Of a stretch of DNA of 64,000 nt, positions 12,820-23,919 are shown piece by piece. Within the stretch, counting starts at the first letter, position 1, and each line of letters opens with the position of its first letter. The notes beneath the pieces are model-generated. The model was given only the letters and a program-made list of their open reading frames with translations, did not search any database and was not told where the DNA came from. This DNA is from Megalonaias nervosa (taxonomy: Eukaryota; Mollusca; Bivalvia; Unionida; Unionidae). The stretch covers positions 1-64,000 of the forward strand of contig JAECUM010001103.1 of the NCBI GenBank assembly GCA_016617855.1, given 5' to 3'. Both the position numbers and the translations under genes were made by a program.

Positions 12820-13180
12820 ACACTTGCATGTGATTTCCTAACCCTAGTAATATGTTCTATTTATAGCAACTGTCACATTTCCAAGAAACACACTGGTTTT
12901 CTACTGTCAAACCTCTGACATCAGATTCATTGTTACGATTCATATTTGGTGGAGAAGCAGTCTATAATGCCCTAAAAGTCTTTTCTAAATGGATCTTGTA
13001 CAAGAGCCCAATAGACCTGCATGTACATGTACTTTCCTATCACTCTCATTATATTCTATTTATAGCAAATATAATGGCATATTTAAAAGAAACAGAGTGG
13101 TTTATTGCCCTTTAACCTTTGCCCTCATATTCATTATTCTGATTCATGTTTGGTACAGAACAAGTCTGTATCTAAAGTCA
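12820..13180. repeat. Diverged ~195-bp tandem duplication
   Basis: Two segments share GTTCTATTTATAGCAA-like sequence, AGAAACACACTGG/AGAAACAGAGTGG, CCTTTGCC/CTCTGACATC and GATTCATRTTTGGT. They are strongly diverged. Confidence 0.55.
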
Positions 13181-13693
13181 AGTGGATTCTGTTCAATGTG
13201 TTGGAGAGAAGAAATATTTTCCAATAATTTTACTGATGGATCAGGAAAGAAAATATCTAGAATCCACCAAAGATTCAAGGATGAATAAATGAATGACATA
13301 ATACAGCATTCCAATCTAAGGCAGTATCATGCATGAAGCAGGCTGTGTGGAACAGATTTTATGATTGGTCATGGTGATAATTTAGATGTGGAAAAACATA
13401 AGAAAACAAAGAAGCTTGGCTCATTTCACTAAGTCCAATACTTAGGTACTTTCTTTTTTTACTGCAAAACACAAGTGCAACACTAGTGTGATAAATACAG
13501 AGGTGTTATTTACCAAGTATTTATTAGAACATGGACTACCCCTAGCAGTAGTAGAACATGTTGGTCCTTTGTTTAAATGGTAGTTCCTGAATTCCAAAAT
13601 TGCAGAAAAATATGCCTGTGCAAGAACAAACACATCTACTATTGCTAGGGGTTGATCAGAAGATACCTCACTTAAAATAGCACACTTAAAATA

Positions 13694-15515
13694 GAAGAGG
13701 CCATAAAAAACGGAATATATAGTATTGCTACAGACAGGAGTAGTGATTATGATGAGAAAAAGTTGTACCCCATATGGTTAAGATACTTTGATAATGAAAA
13801 AGGCAAAGTTGTGAGTGTTCTACTTTCATTACCAGAATTAATAGTAGATTCCACTAAAGAAAACATTTTAGACTTATATCATAATGCTCAGGAAAAAAAA
13901 ATGACCCAAGTTTTCAAAACTGTACGGTGTTTTCAGCTGATAATGCATCAGTAATGGCTGGAATTCATAACAGAGTTGCATCATGTATTTTTAAAACGTC
14001 TCCATCAATTTATTTAACAGGTTGTCCCTGTCATTTGATGCACCTTGCTGCAGGAAGAAATGCTGCTGATGAATTAGAAGCTGATAGTGGCCATCTGTAG
14101 TTGACATGTGCTATTATTAGGATAGAAGTAGTAAATGGAAACACACTCTCAAGTTGTTACAGGATGAGTTTTACCTTGAAGACTATAAAGTTATAAAGCA
14201 TGTGTGTACAAGACGGTTATCCCCTGGCAAATGTAGTAGCCATTTTCTTGAGCTTTGGACATCAATACTTTCCTTCGAACTGAAAGAGTCAGCAGAACAC
14301 TAAAGCAGAGTCTGCTGTTAAAATTCAGAAGAGAAAAAGAGATGAAAGAAAAAGTAGAACTAATAAAGAAGATGGGTCATCTGAAAGGAAGAAATTTAAA
14401 CCAATGGAATCTTTGAGAAGCATATATTGATCCAGCCTCTAGGCTCAGTCTAAGTGTGTGAAAGAGAAATTTGAGAGAAAATTCCAACCCATTGTTAGTA
14501 AACTTGCCAAGTACATTTGTACTAAACTTGTCCTCAGAAGAACCAGATCCAGTTGGCTGATTTAGAAGTATACTGGATCATCTCATTCTTTTAAGAGCAA
14601 AATTTGCAAAGTGGATACAAAGATGTCAAAGAAAGAAACAGAATCTGTTTAGTGGAAGAATCTAAGTTGAGATGGTTTTCAGAAACTCAATGATCAAGTT
14701 ACAAAACTATATTGCTTCTTTTGAAGAGTGCCATTCCATTGTTTGATGCAACAAATGTTGTCTTACTAAATGAAGATCCATGCATTCATATTATGCACAA
14801 GATCCTGTCAAACCAGTTGTCAGATTTGTTAATAAGTTTATTAAAACAAAAATCATTATATCAACCAAGTTTTTAACTGATAAAGACTTTCACAACAGAA
14901 CAAACCAGAAAGATACTAAAGAGCTAACTATTGGTGCAGAAACTGGAAAATTCAAAGAACAGAATTATACTCTTGTTGTGAAAGTGTTCTATGATAAGGT
15001 TAAAGATTATTATGCTACAGTCTGTAATGACAGGTCCCAGAAATTCCTATATGGAGATGAAGTGCTCTTAAATGCTTTAGTTGCTGATGAAAATTAGAGA
15101 CAGTCAAAAAGTTTTAAAAGTGTAGGATTCTTTGTCAAGACATATCCCTCTCTACTGCCACCCATGTCTACCTTGGATCATCTGGAAGGAGAACTCCTAA
15201 GTATCAAGCTGGTATTCTACCTGACAATGTACTTCATGCAGACAGAATTGATGTGTAATTGCACCTTATTTCCAAACTAAAAGACCCAACCACTGAAAAA
15301 TACATGTATAAATTTCCTTTTCTTTGTCAGGTTATAAAAGGAATGTTGGTTCTTTACCATTCTAATGCTCACTGTAAACAAAAATAAAACTGAGTTTATA
15401 TCTAGGCTCAGTAACACACTACTGGTGTACAAACCATTCATAGTTGCAGCTAGAACAAAGTGTTTTGAATTGAAAAATGACAGTTGCTTTCTAAAGCTAC
15501 ATATGAAAACCTGAA
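13694..15515 (+). pseudogene. Decayed hAT-type transposase (DUF4371/ZNF862-like)
   Basis: Fragments in several plus-strand frames line up in the order of hAT-like transposases of the DUF4371/hATC group. The N-terminal part is IATDRSSDYDEKKLYPIWLR with VVSVLLSLPEL, then FSADNASVMAG and GCPCHLMHLAAG, a conserved RNase-H-like-fold region. A middle part (14780-15097) has FLTDKDFHNRTNQKDTKEL and VKVFYDKVKDYYATVCN. The C-terminal dimerisation remnant, near 15.26-15.40 kb, has LCQVIKGMLVLYHSNAHC. Stops and frameshifts break it throughout, so it is non-functional. No TIRs were identified. It sits about 400 bp from the LTR element's left edge but is not interrupted by it. Confidence 0.8.
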
Positions 15516-15923
15516 GCAATAAATGTTGTTAATAAGACCACAGGATTAAATAAATTGTTTTGTGGATGTCCTTTGAATGCATGCTGTATGTGGATTCCTC
15601 TTATTGTCCACTTGGATTACACTTTTGCCTCTCAGGGGGTTGGCATGTAAAATGTTCTATTCCTAATAAAGTGACTGATAAACACTGACATTTATCTAAA
15701 CGCTGCCATTTTCTTCTTGCAATCTTTCCTTATGCAGACACAAGATTTAGCACGTACATTAAAAAGCAAAAGGGACATAACTCTAGAGCAAGTGCTCCGT
15801 GAACAGTACATGATCTGCCAGTTAAAGATTAATAGTTCTATATGTATCCGCTAGCAGGACTTGGTTCACCCTGGAGATCACTGACCATTAGGTTTCAATT
15901 ATATGAACCTTTGCTCATGGCAT

Positions 15924-16859
15924 TGTTACATGTAGGCTCGTACAAAAATAACAAGAGAAAAGAGTGAAGCCAACAAGCTTTGTATATTTTAACAAAATAA
16001 CTTATTTCCCTAGAAAACAATGTAAAAATTGGAAGTAGGACTTATGGTTTGTGAATATAATCCAAAATTTAATCCTAAGAATGAAAAATACAAGTCCAAT
16101 CACTCAACAGTTCTAATAAAATCCGAGTTTGAATCTCAATGAAATTCCAATATGGAAGCGATGACATCAGATAAGACTGTTGTACTGATGGTAACAGATT
16201 CTCCATTGAATCACAGTATATGTTTCCATATAACTCCAGAATAAATTTCCACTGAATTTCTTTGTCCCAGAACCTTTTATAAAAAGATACACTTGTTTGG
16301 CTTTCTAGAGAATAAATTATTAAATTCCAAAAACAAATGAACTTCAAATACAATCTGGTTTCAACAATTGAAACCTCTCAAACCCTCAAGGTTTAAAATA
16401 CAACTGAATAAATTTAATACCAATTGGCTGTTTTAAGCCTCGATTTTAGGTCACATGGTACTCCACGCAATAGGCTGCGTGATTTACTAATTTGAACATT
16501 GCAATAAAACAAAATGCCATTTGTCACGTATGCAGGAATAGCCCTATCTAAGTACCAAATTCTTACACTGAAAACATATAAAATAGAAAGGCTGTTTACA
16601 ATCCAGTTAATCCGTGGGCTGAAATGACCTTGGAAATAACCAATTGTTATCACTCGATGTTTACAAAACCGTGCACCGGGGTGAACTAAAAATAATGCTA
16701 ATGTAACACCTTTTGCGTTCTATACAAACAGAATCTACTTGAAAACATATTGAATCCCGTGGAAATAATCATTACAATAAAATGTAATGAAACAAAAATA
16801 AAATAAAAAAAAGGATTTTAAAACTAACACACAAGCAAATTAATTACATATATGTAACA
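15924..16859 (-). repeat. 3' LTR (936 bp)
   Basis: On the minus strand it begins TGTTACATATATG directly after the polypurine tract and ends in ...CTACATGTAACA. TG...CA ends fit LTR rules. It is about 96% identical by eye to the matching part of the other LTR but lacks that LTR's 317-bp internal duplication. Confidence 0.88.
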
Positions 16860-16868
16860 CTTCCCCCC
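16860..16868 (-). other. Polypurine tract
   Basis: GGGGGGAAG on the minus strand, immediately upstream of the 3' LTR. This is the usual plus-strand priming site. Confidence 0.8.
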
Positions 16869-17002
16869 ATAAAGAAAAAGAAAGATTTATATAATAAAGC
16901 TTTCTTTTTACCATATGTAAATTATACATGAGGGAAAATAAAATTACATAAGAAAATTCTTATGAATTATATAATGTGTACATGAAATAATATTTCTATA
17001 CA

Positions 17003-17420
17003 CGGGAAAGTGCATCTGCAATCAAATTGTCTTTTCCTTTGATGTGCCTGATGTTAAGATTATATTCTTGCAAAAACAAACTCCACCTTAATAATCTTTG
17101 ATTTTTATTTTTCATCTTGTGATGAAAGTAAAGGGGTTGTGATCACTAAACACAACCGGAGAAGGAGCTGAGCTAATGTAAACTTCAAAACGCTGTAATG
17201 CCAATATTAAAGCCAAACATTCCTTCTCGACTGTGGAGTAATTTCTTTGGTGCTTATTTAATTTTTTAGAGAAATAGCACACTGGTTGATCAACACCATT
17301 TTTGTCTTCTTGAATCAATACTGCTCCAACCCCAACATCACTTGCATCAACAGATAATTTAAAAGATTGATTGAAATTTGGAGCTGTGAGAACCGGCACA
17401 CTTTTGAGTATGGCTTTTAA
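17003..17420 (-). pseudogene. Retrotransposon RNase H domain
   Basis: The open part (17112-17399) includes VDASDVGVGAVLIQEDKNG, YFSKKLNKHQRNYSTVEKE and ALILALQRFEVY, typical of Gypsy-type RNase H, which degrades the RNA strand of the hybrid. A frameshift near 17112 moves the rest, RLLRWSLFLQEYNLNIRHIK then ADALSR, into another frame. The end at about 17003 is the true end of pol, so RNase H is last, with integrase elsewhere. Confidence 0.88.
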
Positions 17421-17970
17421 TCTGTCAAAAGCTTCATGACATTATTCAGTCCAAAGAAACTTGTTTTTCTTACTTAACAAGTTTGTCAGGGGTTCAGTAA
17501 TATTAGAAAAATTGGAACAAAACTTTCGATAGCATCTGGTCATACCCAAATATCACATCAGTTGCTTTTTACTGACAGGCACAGGGAAGTTTGAGATAGC
17601 CTTAACCTTAGCATCGATAGGTTTAACATGACCACGTCCCACAATATGTCCTAGAAAAGTTACACAAGCACGGCAGAACTCACTTTTAGATAAATTGATT
17701 GTCAAATTTGTATCAATCGCTTTTAATGGGCTCTATGAAATCGTTCTCCAGCAAATACTGAATTTTCTTTTTCAAGTATTCCTGTTTGAGAGGGTTCATC
17801 CTGTATGGGTGTTGTTTCACAGGTTTTCAATGTACAATTTCAACGTCATGAAAAATTTTGTTTGTCCTTGTAGGAATATCTGGAAACAAGTGCTCATATT
17901 CGAATAATAACTGTTTAAGTTCATTCCTTTCTTGTTGTTGTAAATGTAAAAGTTTCTGGTCCAGATTTTC
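17420..17970 (-). pseudogene. Retrotransposon reverse transcriptase, catalytic core deleted
   Basis: Minus-strand reading gives the pre-RT linker (LDQKLLHLQQQERNELKQLL), HPYRMNPLKQEY and IEPIKSD, then abruptly the thumb and connection (SEFCRACVTFLGHIVGRGHV, LTNLLSKKNKFLW). Fingers and palm, including the YxDD active site, are missing at a junction near 17710. A TGA at 17827-17829 and other stops break the rest. No RT activity is possible. Confidence 0.85.
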
Positions 17971-18124
17971 ATAATTTCTGAATTCTGAAGATTTGTTGCT
18001 CCAAGATCAACAGTGTCCAATTGAATTTCTTCACTTAAATCCTTTGGTGAGACAGGTACAACTAAATTAATTGCATAATTTACTTGGCTATCTCTTTCAA
18101 TATACTAGTACTCCATTAATTTAT

Positions 18125-18765
18125 TTAGATCAGAGTACTATTATTATAATTTAACTCATTCATTTTCTTTTTTACTTTGTAAGGGCTGTAAAATCTAACT
18201 TGAAGAAAATTTTGAAGAATGAGCAAGAGAGAATGAACTCTATTACAGGATTCAAATGTTCTCTCAAGTAAAGTTTTGTGAAACCATAGTTTCACTTTTG
18301 ACTTGAATTGCTGAGTGCCAAATTCAAGCATAACAAGCTGTAAAAGTCCAGACATAAAATTTGACCTCTGACCTGCTTGGACAGATCTGGGAAGGCCAAA
18401 TTGAGTAAAAAAAAGTTTATCAAAGCTTTTACTATAGTATTCCTCAAAGGAATTGCCTCTGGGAACCTTGCTGATGCACACATAATGGTCAACAAATATT
18501 GGTTGCCTGACTCGGTCTTAGGTAAGGGACCAACACAAACTACCATAATTCTGCTAAATGGTTCATCAAATGCAGGAATAGGTTGCTGATGAGCCTTTGG
18601 TATCTTCTGATTGGGTTTTCCTACCATTTGACAAATACGACAAGATCTACAAAATTTACAAACATCACTTTTGATTTTTGGCCAATAAAAGCGGGTCAAG
18701 ATCTTGTGGTAAGTATTTCCTGTCTGTAAGATTTTGGAACTACAATCTGATAGTTCACTGACCAC
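18125..18765 (-). pseudogene. Retrotransposon integrase, upstream of RT
   Basis: Two overlapping frames give the zinc-binding region (YHKILTRFYWPKIKSDVCKF, then CRSCRICQMVGK), the core start VGPLPKTESGNQYLLTIMC, and in the other frame FTQFGLPRSVQAGQRSNFMS, followed by C-terminal SPYKVKKKMNELNY. The two core Asp positions read Val (VVCVGPLP) and Gly (AGQRSNF), and sequence between core and C-terminus is missing, so the integrase is dead. Its place before RT is the notable feature. Confidence 0.88.
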
Positions 18766-19214
18766 TCGTCATTAGTAGGTACCTCAGGAGGTCTCCATTT
18801 TCTCATAAGAATTCCATTTTTAATGAAATAACAGACAGGTACTTCAGTGACTTCAGTTTCACTAATGGCCCTCTGAAACAAACAGGAGATCTCAGCATCT
18901 TTTTCCTGTTCGACGACAAATGATTGTCGTTTATCACCCTGATTAGATAAAAGAGAATGAGTATTTAAAAGAGGATCACTGTGATCAATTCCTTTTGACT
19001 GATCCAAATTAGGAGTGAAAGTGACCTCATCAAAAGCCTGACCAATACATGTGTCAACTAAAGGAATACCTTCCTTATCAAAATCATTCTCACGAGCCAT
19101 CTCTGACATAGCTCTGGTAACTGCACAAGCTGGGTATAACTCAGAGTATTCTTTTTCAATTGGATCAACTTTCTGATCCAAAGAAGGCTTGTCAGTTACA
19201 AGTGGATTAACCAC
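18766..19214 (-). pseudogene. Retrotransposon protease-integrase linker
   Basis: This stretch of the open frame 18696-19214 has an acidic linker (SELYPACAVTRAMSEMAREN) then a pre-integrase region ending VCYFIKNGILMRKWRPPEVP and QIVVPKSYRQEIL, which normally precedes the integrase zinc finger. It overlaps the end of the protease frame. Confidence 0.75.
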
Positions 19215-19717
19215 ACCTTGTCTCCAGCTAGGTCGTTGCCTAGCAACAAATGAATGCCCTGAACGGGTAAAGTAGACACTATTTCGACTGTCACAGGTCC
19301 TGAAACAAAGTCTGATGACAAATTTACAGAATGGAGAGGAACATTAACAAAGCCACACTCTACTCTCTGAATGAGAACACTATCATTAGAACAGGACTTC
19401 TCAGAAAAAGGCAAAGTACCTGATAATAAAAGACTCTGAGAAGCTCCTGTATCCCTTAAAATTATAATAGGGGCAGGATTGGCCAATTCACCCAAGAGTG
19501 ATATAGAACCCTTCGACATGAATGGTTCATAATTCTCCATAACAAAATCAGACTGGGGTTTATTAGACCCAACAAATGTATTGTTTTCAATACATGACCG
19601 TGACCTTGACCTCTTAGAAATAAGAGCATTTGGGATAGGTCTATCTTGACTGTGATGAATATATTTCAAGTTAAAGCAATCAGAAATGATGTGTCCTTTT
19701 TCTTGCAATAGGTACAC
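19196..19717 (-). pseudogene. Retrotransposon aspartic protease
   Basis: The 173-codon frame starts inside the gag zinc knuckle and carries LRDTGASQSLLLSGTLPF, the DTGA active site of retroviral-type proteases. GIHLLLGNDLAGDKVW further on corresponds to the conserved LLGxDLAG flap and C-terminal region. The catalytic motif is intact, but the frame is cut from gag by a frameshift. Confidence 0.88.
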
Positions 19718-20990
19718 GTAGGAATAGACAAGGATTTTGGATCAAGTTTATCATAAGCTTGATTTTTAGAAGTTGTGCCAGATCGAGTTTTAGGAGGAGT
19801 CATATTGGGCTGAAATACCTTTCTACCAGTAGACTGCCGAGTGAAAGATTTGCTTACAACAGGAACTTTATGAATTAAGGAGTACTTATCAGCAGCAAGA
19901 GCAGCATTTTCCAAGGTTTCAATCTCATGTTCTTCAAGATGATTCTTAATGTCATTAGGGACACAGTTCTTAAACTCTTCAAGTAACACAAGTTGTTTGA
20001 TATTTTCATAATCATGTTCAACTTTCTGGGCTAAGCACCCTCTCTTAAATAACTGTTCTTTTTCTCTTGCAAATTCAACATAAGTTTGTCCAGGTTATTT
20101 TTTTATAGTTTCTGAATTTTTGCCAATAAGCCTCAGAGACTAACGCATAGCCCTTTAAAATGCACTCCTTAACCAAATCATAGTCAGAACTATGTTGCAC
20201 TGACACTGCATGGTAAATATCACTAACGTTACCAATTAGTACACACTGTAGTAGCCGAGTCCAATACTCCCTTGTCCATTTCAAATTTTCCGCAACTTTT
20301 TCAAAACAAGGAAAATATTTGTCTACTTCTTTTTCTCTAAAAGGGGGCACTAACCTGATATTTCTTGTAATGTCAAAACTTGAATTTGTATGTGAAGTGT
20401 AATCATGCTTTTCATTTGCCAGCTCAAATTCTTTCATTTTAATTTGAAATTCCTTTTCATCCTTCTCCTTTTGCATCTGTACATGCATTTGTTCTTTTTG
20501 AAACTCTAATTGTATTTCTTTCTGTAACTCCATTTGCATTTGCTTATCTTTCTCTCTTTCCTGTCTTTCTCCTTCTCTTCAAATTGTAATTGTTTATCTT
20601 TCTCCCTCTCCTGTCTATCTCTCTCCTCTTTCTCAAATTGCAATTGCAATTGCTTCTCTTCTAATTGCAACTGCATTTGTTCTTTCTCTTTCCGAAGCTC
20701 GAGCTTCCTTAACTCTAATTCCATCTTGTATTTCATTTTTAATTCCATTACTTTTATGTCAGAGTCTGATACTGACTTACTGACCGAAGCCAAAACACTT
20801 TTATCAAAAACATTCTTCTCTACCAAATACTGAATCAAAATGTTTAATTTCTTGTTTCGTTAAGGAAAATTTTGCTTCAGAAAGATCGTACTTTCTGGCA
20901 AGTTCAAACAACTAATCTTTTTTCAGACTATCCAACTGCTCCTGAGCTGGACTAGAAAGAAAAGTTTCCACTTTTGATGAAATTGTGAAT
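19666..20990 (-). pseudogene. Retrotransposon gag
   Basis: Pieces are SSPAQEQLDSLKKD near 20.93 kb, a long charged coiled coil rich in E, K and Q (20838-20506), a capsid-like region with REKEVDKYFPCFEKVAENLK and YDLVKECILKGYALVSEAYW (20539-20075), and LLEEFKNCVPNDIKNHLEEH then a CCHC zinc knuckle (CTYCKK, GHIISDC) split by a frameshift near 19.70 kb. The SCAN-like capsid segment is typical of Gypsy-type gag. At least three frameshifts or stops are visible. Confidence 0.85.
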
Positions 20991-21112
20991 GAAAGCCTTT
21001 TGTTTTCACTAAAGATTTCAAACAAAATGTAAAATAGTACTTGGGATATGAAAACTAGGGGAATTTAAATTTCAAAAAACAATTTTCTGAAATATTTTAG
21101 CCAAATTCAAAT

Positions 21113-21132
21113 ATCCAAGGACAAGGCCCCAA
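21113..21132 (-). other. Degenerate primer-binding site (tRNA-Pro-like)
   Basis: The minus strand reads TTGGGGCCTTGTCCTTGGAT eight bases after the 5' LTR, resembling the tRNA-Pro complement (TGGGGGCTCGTCC type) with mismatches. It is assigned from position and partial match. Confidence 0.5.
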
Positions 21133-21140
21133 TTTTCTCT

Positions 21141-22390
21141 TGTTATGTGTAGGCTCATACAAAAATAACAAGAGAAAAGGCTGAAGCCAACAAGCTTTGT
21201 ATATTTTAACAAAATAATTAATTTCCCTAGAAAACAATGTAAAAATTGGAAATAGGACTTATGGTTCGTCAATATAATCCAAAATTTAATCCTAAGAATG
21301 AAAAAATACAAGTCCTATCACTAAACAGTTCTAATAAAATCTGAGTTCGAATCTCGATGAAATTCCAATATGGAAGCGATGATGTCAGATAAGACTGTTG
21401 TACTGGCAGTAACAGATCCTCGATTGAATCACAGTTTATGTTTCCATATAACTCCAGAATAAATTTCCACTGAATTTCTTTGTCCCAGAACCTTTTATAA
21501 AAAGATACACTTGTTTGGTTCTCTAGAAAATAAATTATTAAATTCCAAAAACAAATGAACTTCAAATACAATCTGGTTTCAACAATTGAAACCTCTCGAG
21601 CACTCAAGGTTTAAAATACAACTGAATAAATTTAATACCAATTGGCTGTTTTAAGCCTCGAGTTCGAATCTCGATGAAATTCCAATATGGAAGCGATGAC
21701 GTCAGATAAGACTGTTGTACTGGCAGTAACAGATTCTTGATTGAATCAGTTTATGTTTCCATATAACTCCAGAATAAATTTCCACTGAATTTCTTTGTCC
21801 CAGAACCTTTTATAAAAAGATACACTTGTTTGGTTCTCTAGAGAATAAATTATTAAATTCCAAAAACAAATGAACTTCAAATACAATCTGGTTTCAACAA
21901 TTGAAACCTCTCGAGCCCTCAAGGTTTAAAATACAACTGAATAAATTTAATACCAATTGGCTGTTTTAAGCCTCGATTTTAGCTCACATGGTACTCCACG
22001 CGATAGGCTGCGTGATTTACTAATTTGAACATTGCAATAAAACAAAATGCCATTTGTCACGTATGCAGGAATAGCCCTATCTAAGTACCAAATTCTTACA
22101 CTGAAAATATATAAAATAGAAAGGCTGTTTACAATCCAGTTAATATGTGGGCCGAAATGACCTTGGAAATAACCAATTCTTATCACTTGATGTTTACAAA
22201 ACCCTGCACCAGGGTGAACTAAAAATAATGCTAATGTAACACCTTTTGCGTTCTATACAAACAGAATTTACTTGAAAACATATCGAATTCCATGGAAAAA
22301 ATCACTACAATAAAATGTAATGAAACAAAAATAAAATAAAAAAGAATTTTAAAACTAACACACAAGCAATTTAATTATATATACATAACA
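21141..22390 (-). repeat. 5' LTR (1250 bp) with 317-bp internal tandem duplication
   Basis: Begins TGTTATGTATAT on the minus strand. The segment starting GAGTTCGAATCTCGATGAAA at 21343 recurs at 21660, so 317 bp are duplicated in tandem. This explains why this LTR is about 314 bp longer than its partner. Confidence 0.9.
21343..21976. repeat. 317-bp tandem duplication in the 5' LTR
   Basis: The two copies (21343-21659, 21660-21976) differ by a few substitutions and a short deletion in the second (ATCACAGTTT versus ATCAGTTT). Confidence 0.9.
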
Positions 22391-22697
22391 GAATGCAGTC
22401 TTGAACAAAACTTACTGTACAAAAATCATATGCTTGCTACTACCTTTCTATGACCTTCAATCTAAACAGTTTGGTTAAAAAGCTTACTTTAGAATAAATG
22501 TTATTTTGCAAAAGCTTGTTTTCTTTTCTGCCTCAATAACCTTGGGCTACGAATCCCACAATAAAATTATCTCTTTCATACCCTAAGTGTAATCACTTCA
22601 CAAACTTTGGTCATGGTGCATGGTCTATGTAAGACCTTTATTCTTCTTTCAGTCATAATGACCTTGATCTCTGGCCTTATAAAAAGAAATTCAAGAG

Positions 22698-22747
<50 letters not shown>

Positions 22748-23480
22748 GAGACCATTTATCTTCTGTAAGTCGCAAAAAAGATGACCTTTTACATTTTGAC
22801 CTCAAAACAATAGTCTATTTTATTATTCCATGTGCAATTCAGATACAAAGTTTGGTCTAGACCTGTGATGTAGAAATTATGTTATTCTGAAAAACAATTC
22901 ATATTTATTCAGTTACCTTTACCTTTGACTTTTTCACCTCAAAACTGATATTCTTCTGAAACCACAATTAGAGGTGATGTACAAAGTTTGGTCAAGGTAT
23001 GTGATGCAGAACCATTGTTTTTGTGCAGAACCATTTTTCTTCTCTTAGTCACAGTGACCTTAACCTATCAACCTCAATATAAACATGCTTCTTCATTACC
23101 CAAAATGCAAGCTGTCCACATATTTTACTCCAGGCAGGTCCACGCAAAGTCATTTTCATTACTTTAGTAATATAGATCTTGATTTTTGATCTTTTGCCGT
23201 GCAAACAAAAGCTTCTTCCTTACCCCAAGTGCAAGCTGTCCACAAAGACTAGTAACTGTAGTTTGAGAAGAACTTGATTTACGGTGCAGAAATGAAACTG
23301 ATAGATGGATGGACAGACAAATGGATAAATATTTTCAAATATGACATGTAAAAAAGAACATTATTTATCTAGTTTTAGGCAAGTTTTTCATGACAATGAG
23401 TGAATGTTGATGATATCTGACTAGCATTTGTCTAAAACTTTAGTTAAACTGGTAAACTGGTGAATACTCCCAGGCACAAT
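22391..23480. repeat. Dispersed degenerate repeat with GTGACCTT motifs
   Basis: Units of about 130-150 bp recur between 22560 and 23260, each with CAAAGTTTGGTC, CTTAGTCACAGTGACCTT-like and CCTCAAAA-like segments. A TA microsatellite lies at 22702-22744. Such repeats are common in molluscan genomes. No gene. Confidence 0.6.
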
Positions 23481-23776
23481 CTACAAAACTTCATTCAAGA
23501 TACTGGCATCAATTCCAACACTTCTGAAAGCCTTCTCCAGATATCTAAATGTGGCTTGACTAGTATTCCGCTGAACCCATGCCTGTAGAATCTTAAAACA
23601 CTGTGTGGGAATATGAGGACTCTCAATTTGTATCTGTTCAATTCTGGCCCATGGGACTTCCAGCTCCAGGCCCAGCTGAAGAAACTCTTTTCCAATTTTC
23701 AGGGAAAGTCGACTGAGGTGCTTCTCTGAGGGAACATGGTCCAACAAATGGAGAGGGAGGCATGAAATAGAATCAT
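23481..23776 (-). CDS. ROCO gene last exon: death domain and stop
   Basis: The exon follows AATTTTTCAG and ends at TAG (23481-23483). It encodes about 97 residues. Residues from HLSRLSLKIGKEFLQLGLEL on, with VPWARIEQI, CFKILQAWVQRN, ATFRYLEKAFRSVGID, match the death-domain pattern: L..ia..ig..w..la..lg, i..I, q...+L..W, AT...L..al...g. Death domains are six-helix homotypic interaction modules that recruit adaptors or kinases. The stop falls just after the last helix. No canonical AATAAA is obvious within about 500 bp downstream. Confidence 0.9.
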
Positions 23777-23865
23777 CTGAAAAATTATATATGTTCAAGA
23801 TAACATCAGGACATAACATTACGAAGGATAATAAAGATTAAAAACTATTCCAAAGAAAAAAAACG

Positions 23866-23867
<2 letters not shown>

Positions 23868-23917
<50 letters not shown>
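23868..23917. repeat. (AT)n microsatellite
   Basis: About 24 AT units in the last intron, 90 bp upstream of the death-domain exon. Confidence 0.95.

Positions 23918-23919
<2 letters not shown>

Larger units (their letters stand above)
11109..13693. other. Gene-free stretch with simple repeats
   Basis: It contains a second tRNA-like SINE head (11640-11718), an AT microsatellite at 12526-12555, and a diverged duplication at 12.82-13.18 kb (units about 195 bp, each with TTCTATTTATAGCAA and ATTCAT motifs). No gene is supported. Confidence 0.5.
15924..22390 (-). mobile_element. Dead LTR retrotransposon, Gmr1-like order (gag-PR-IN-RT-RH)
   Basis: Two LTRs of one family (15924-16859 and 21141-22390) enclose gag, protease, integrase, RT and RNase H remnants, all on the minus strand, with a polypurine tract and a degenerate primer-binding site in the right places. 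Integrase lies upstream of RT, as in Ty1/copia, but the sequences are Ty3/Gypsy-type; that combination defines Gmr1-like elements. Flanks (GGCAT left, GAATG right) do not form an obvious target duplication. The copies of the right-hand LTR end compared by eye differ at about 4% of sites, mostly at CpG. Frameshifts, stops and deletions make it non-autonomous. Confidence 0.9.

Noticed and set aside
16075..16653. Open frames inside the LTRs (also 21269-21607 and 21947-22186)
   Set aside because: They lie wholly in LTR sequence, recur only because the LTR is repeated, and match no protein family.
20534..20833. Ser/Asn/Cys-rich 99-codon plus-strand frame
   Set aside because: Antisense of the Glu/Lys/Gln coiled coil of the gag remnant.
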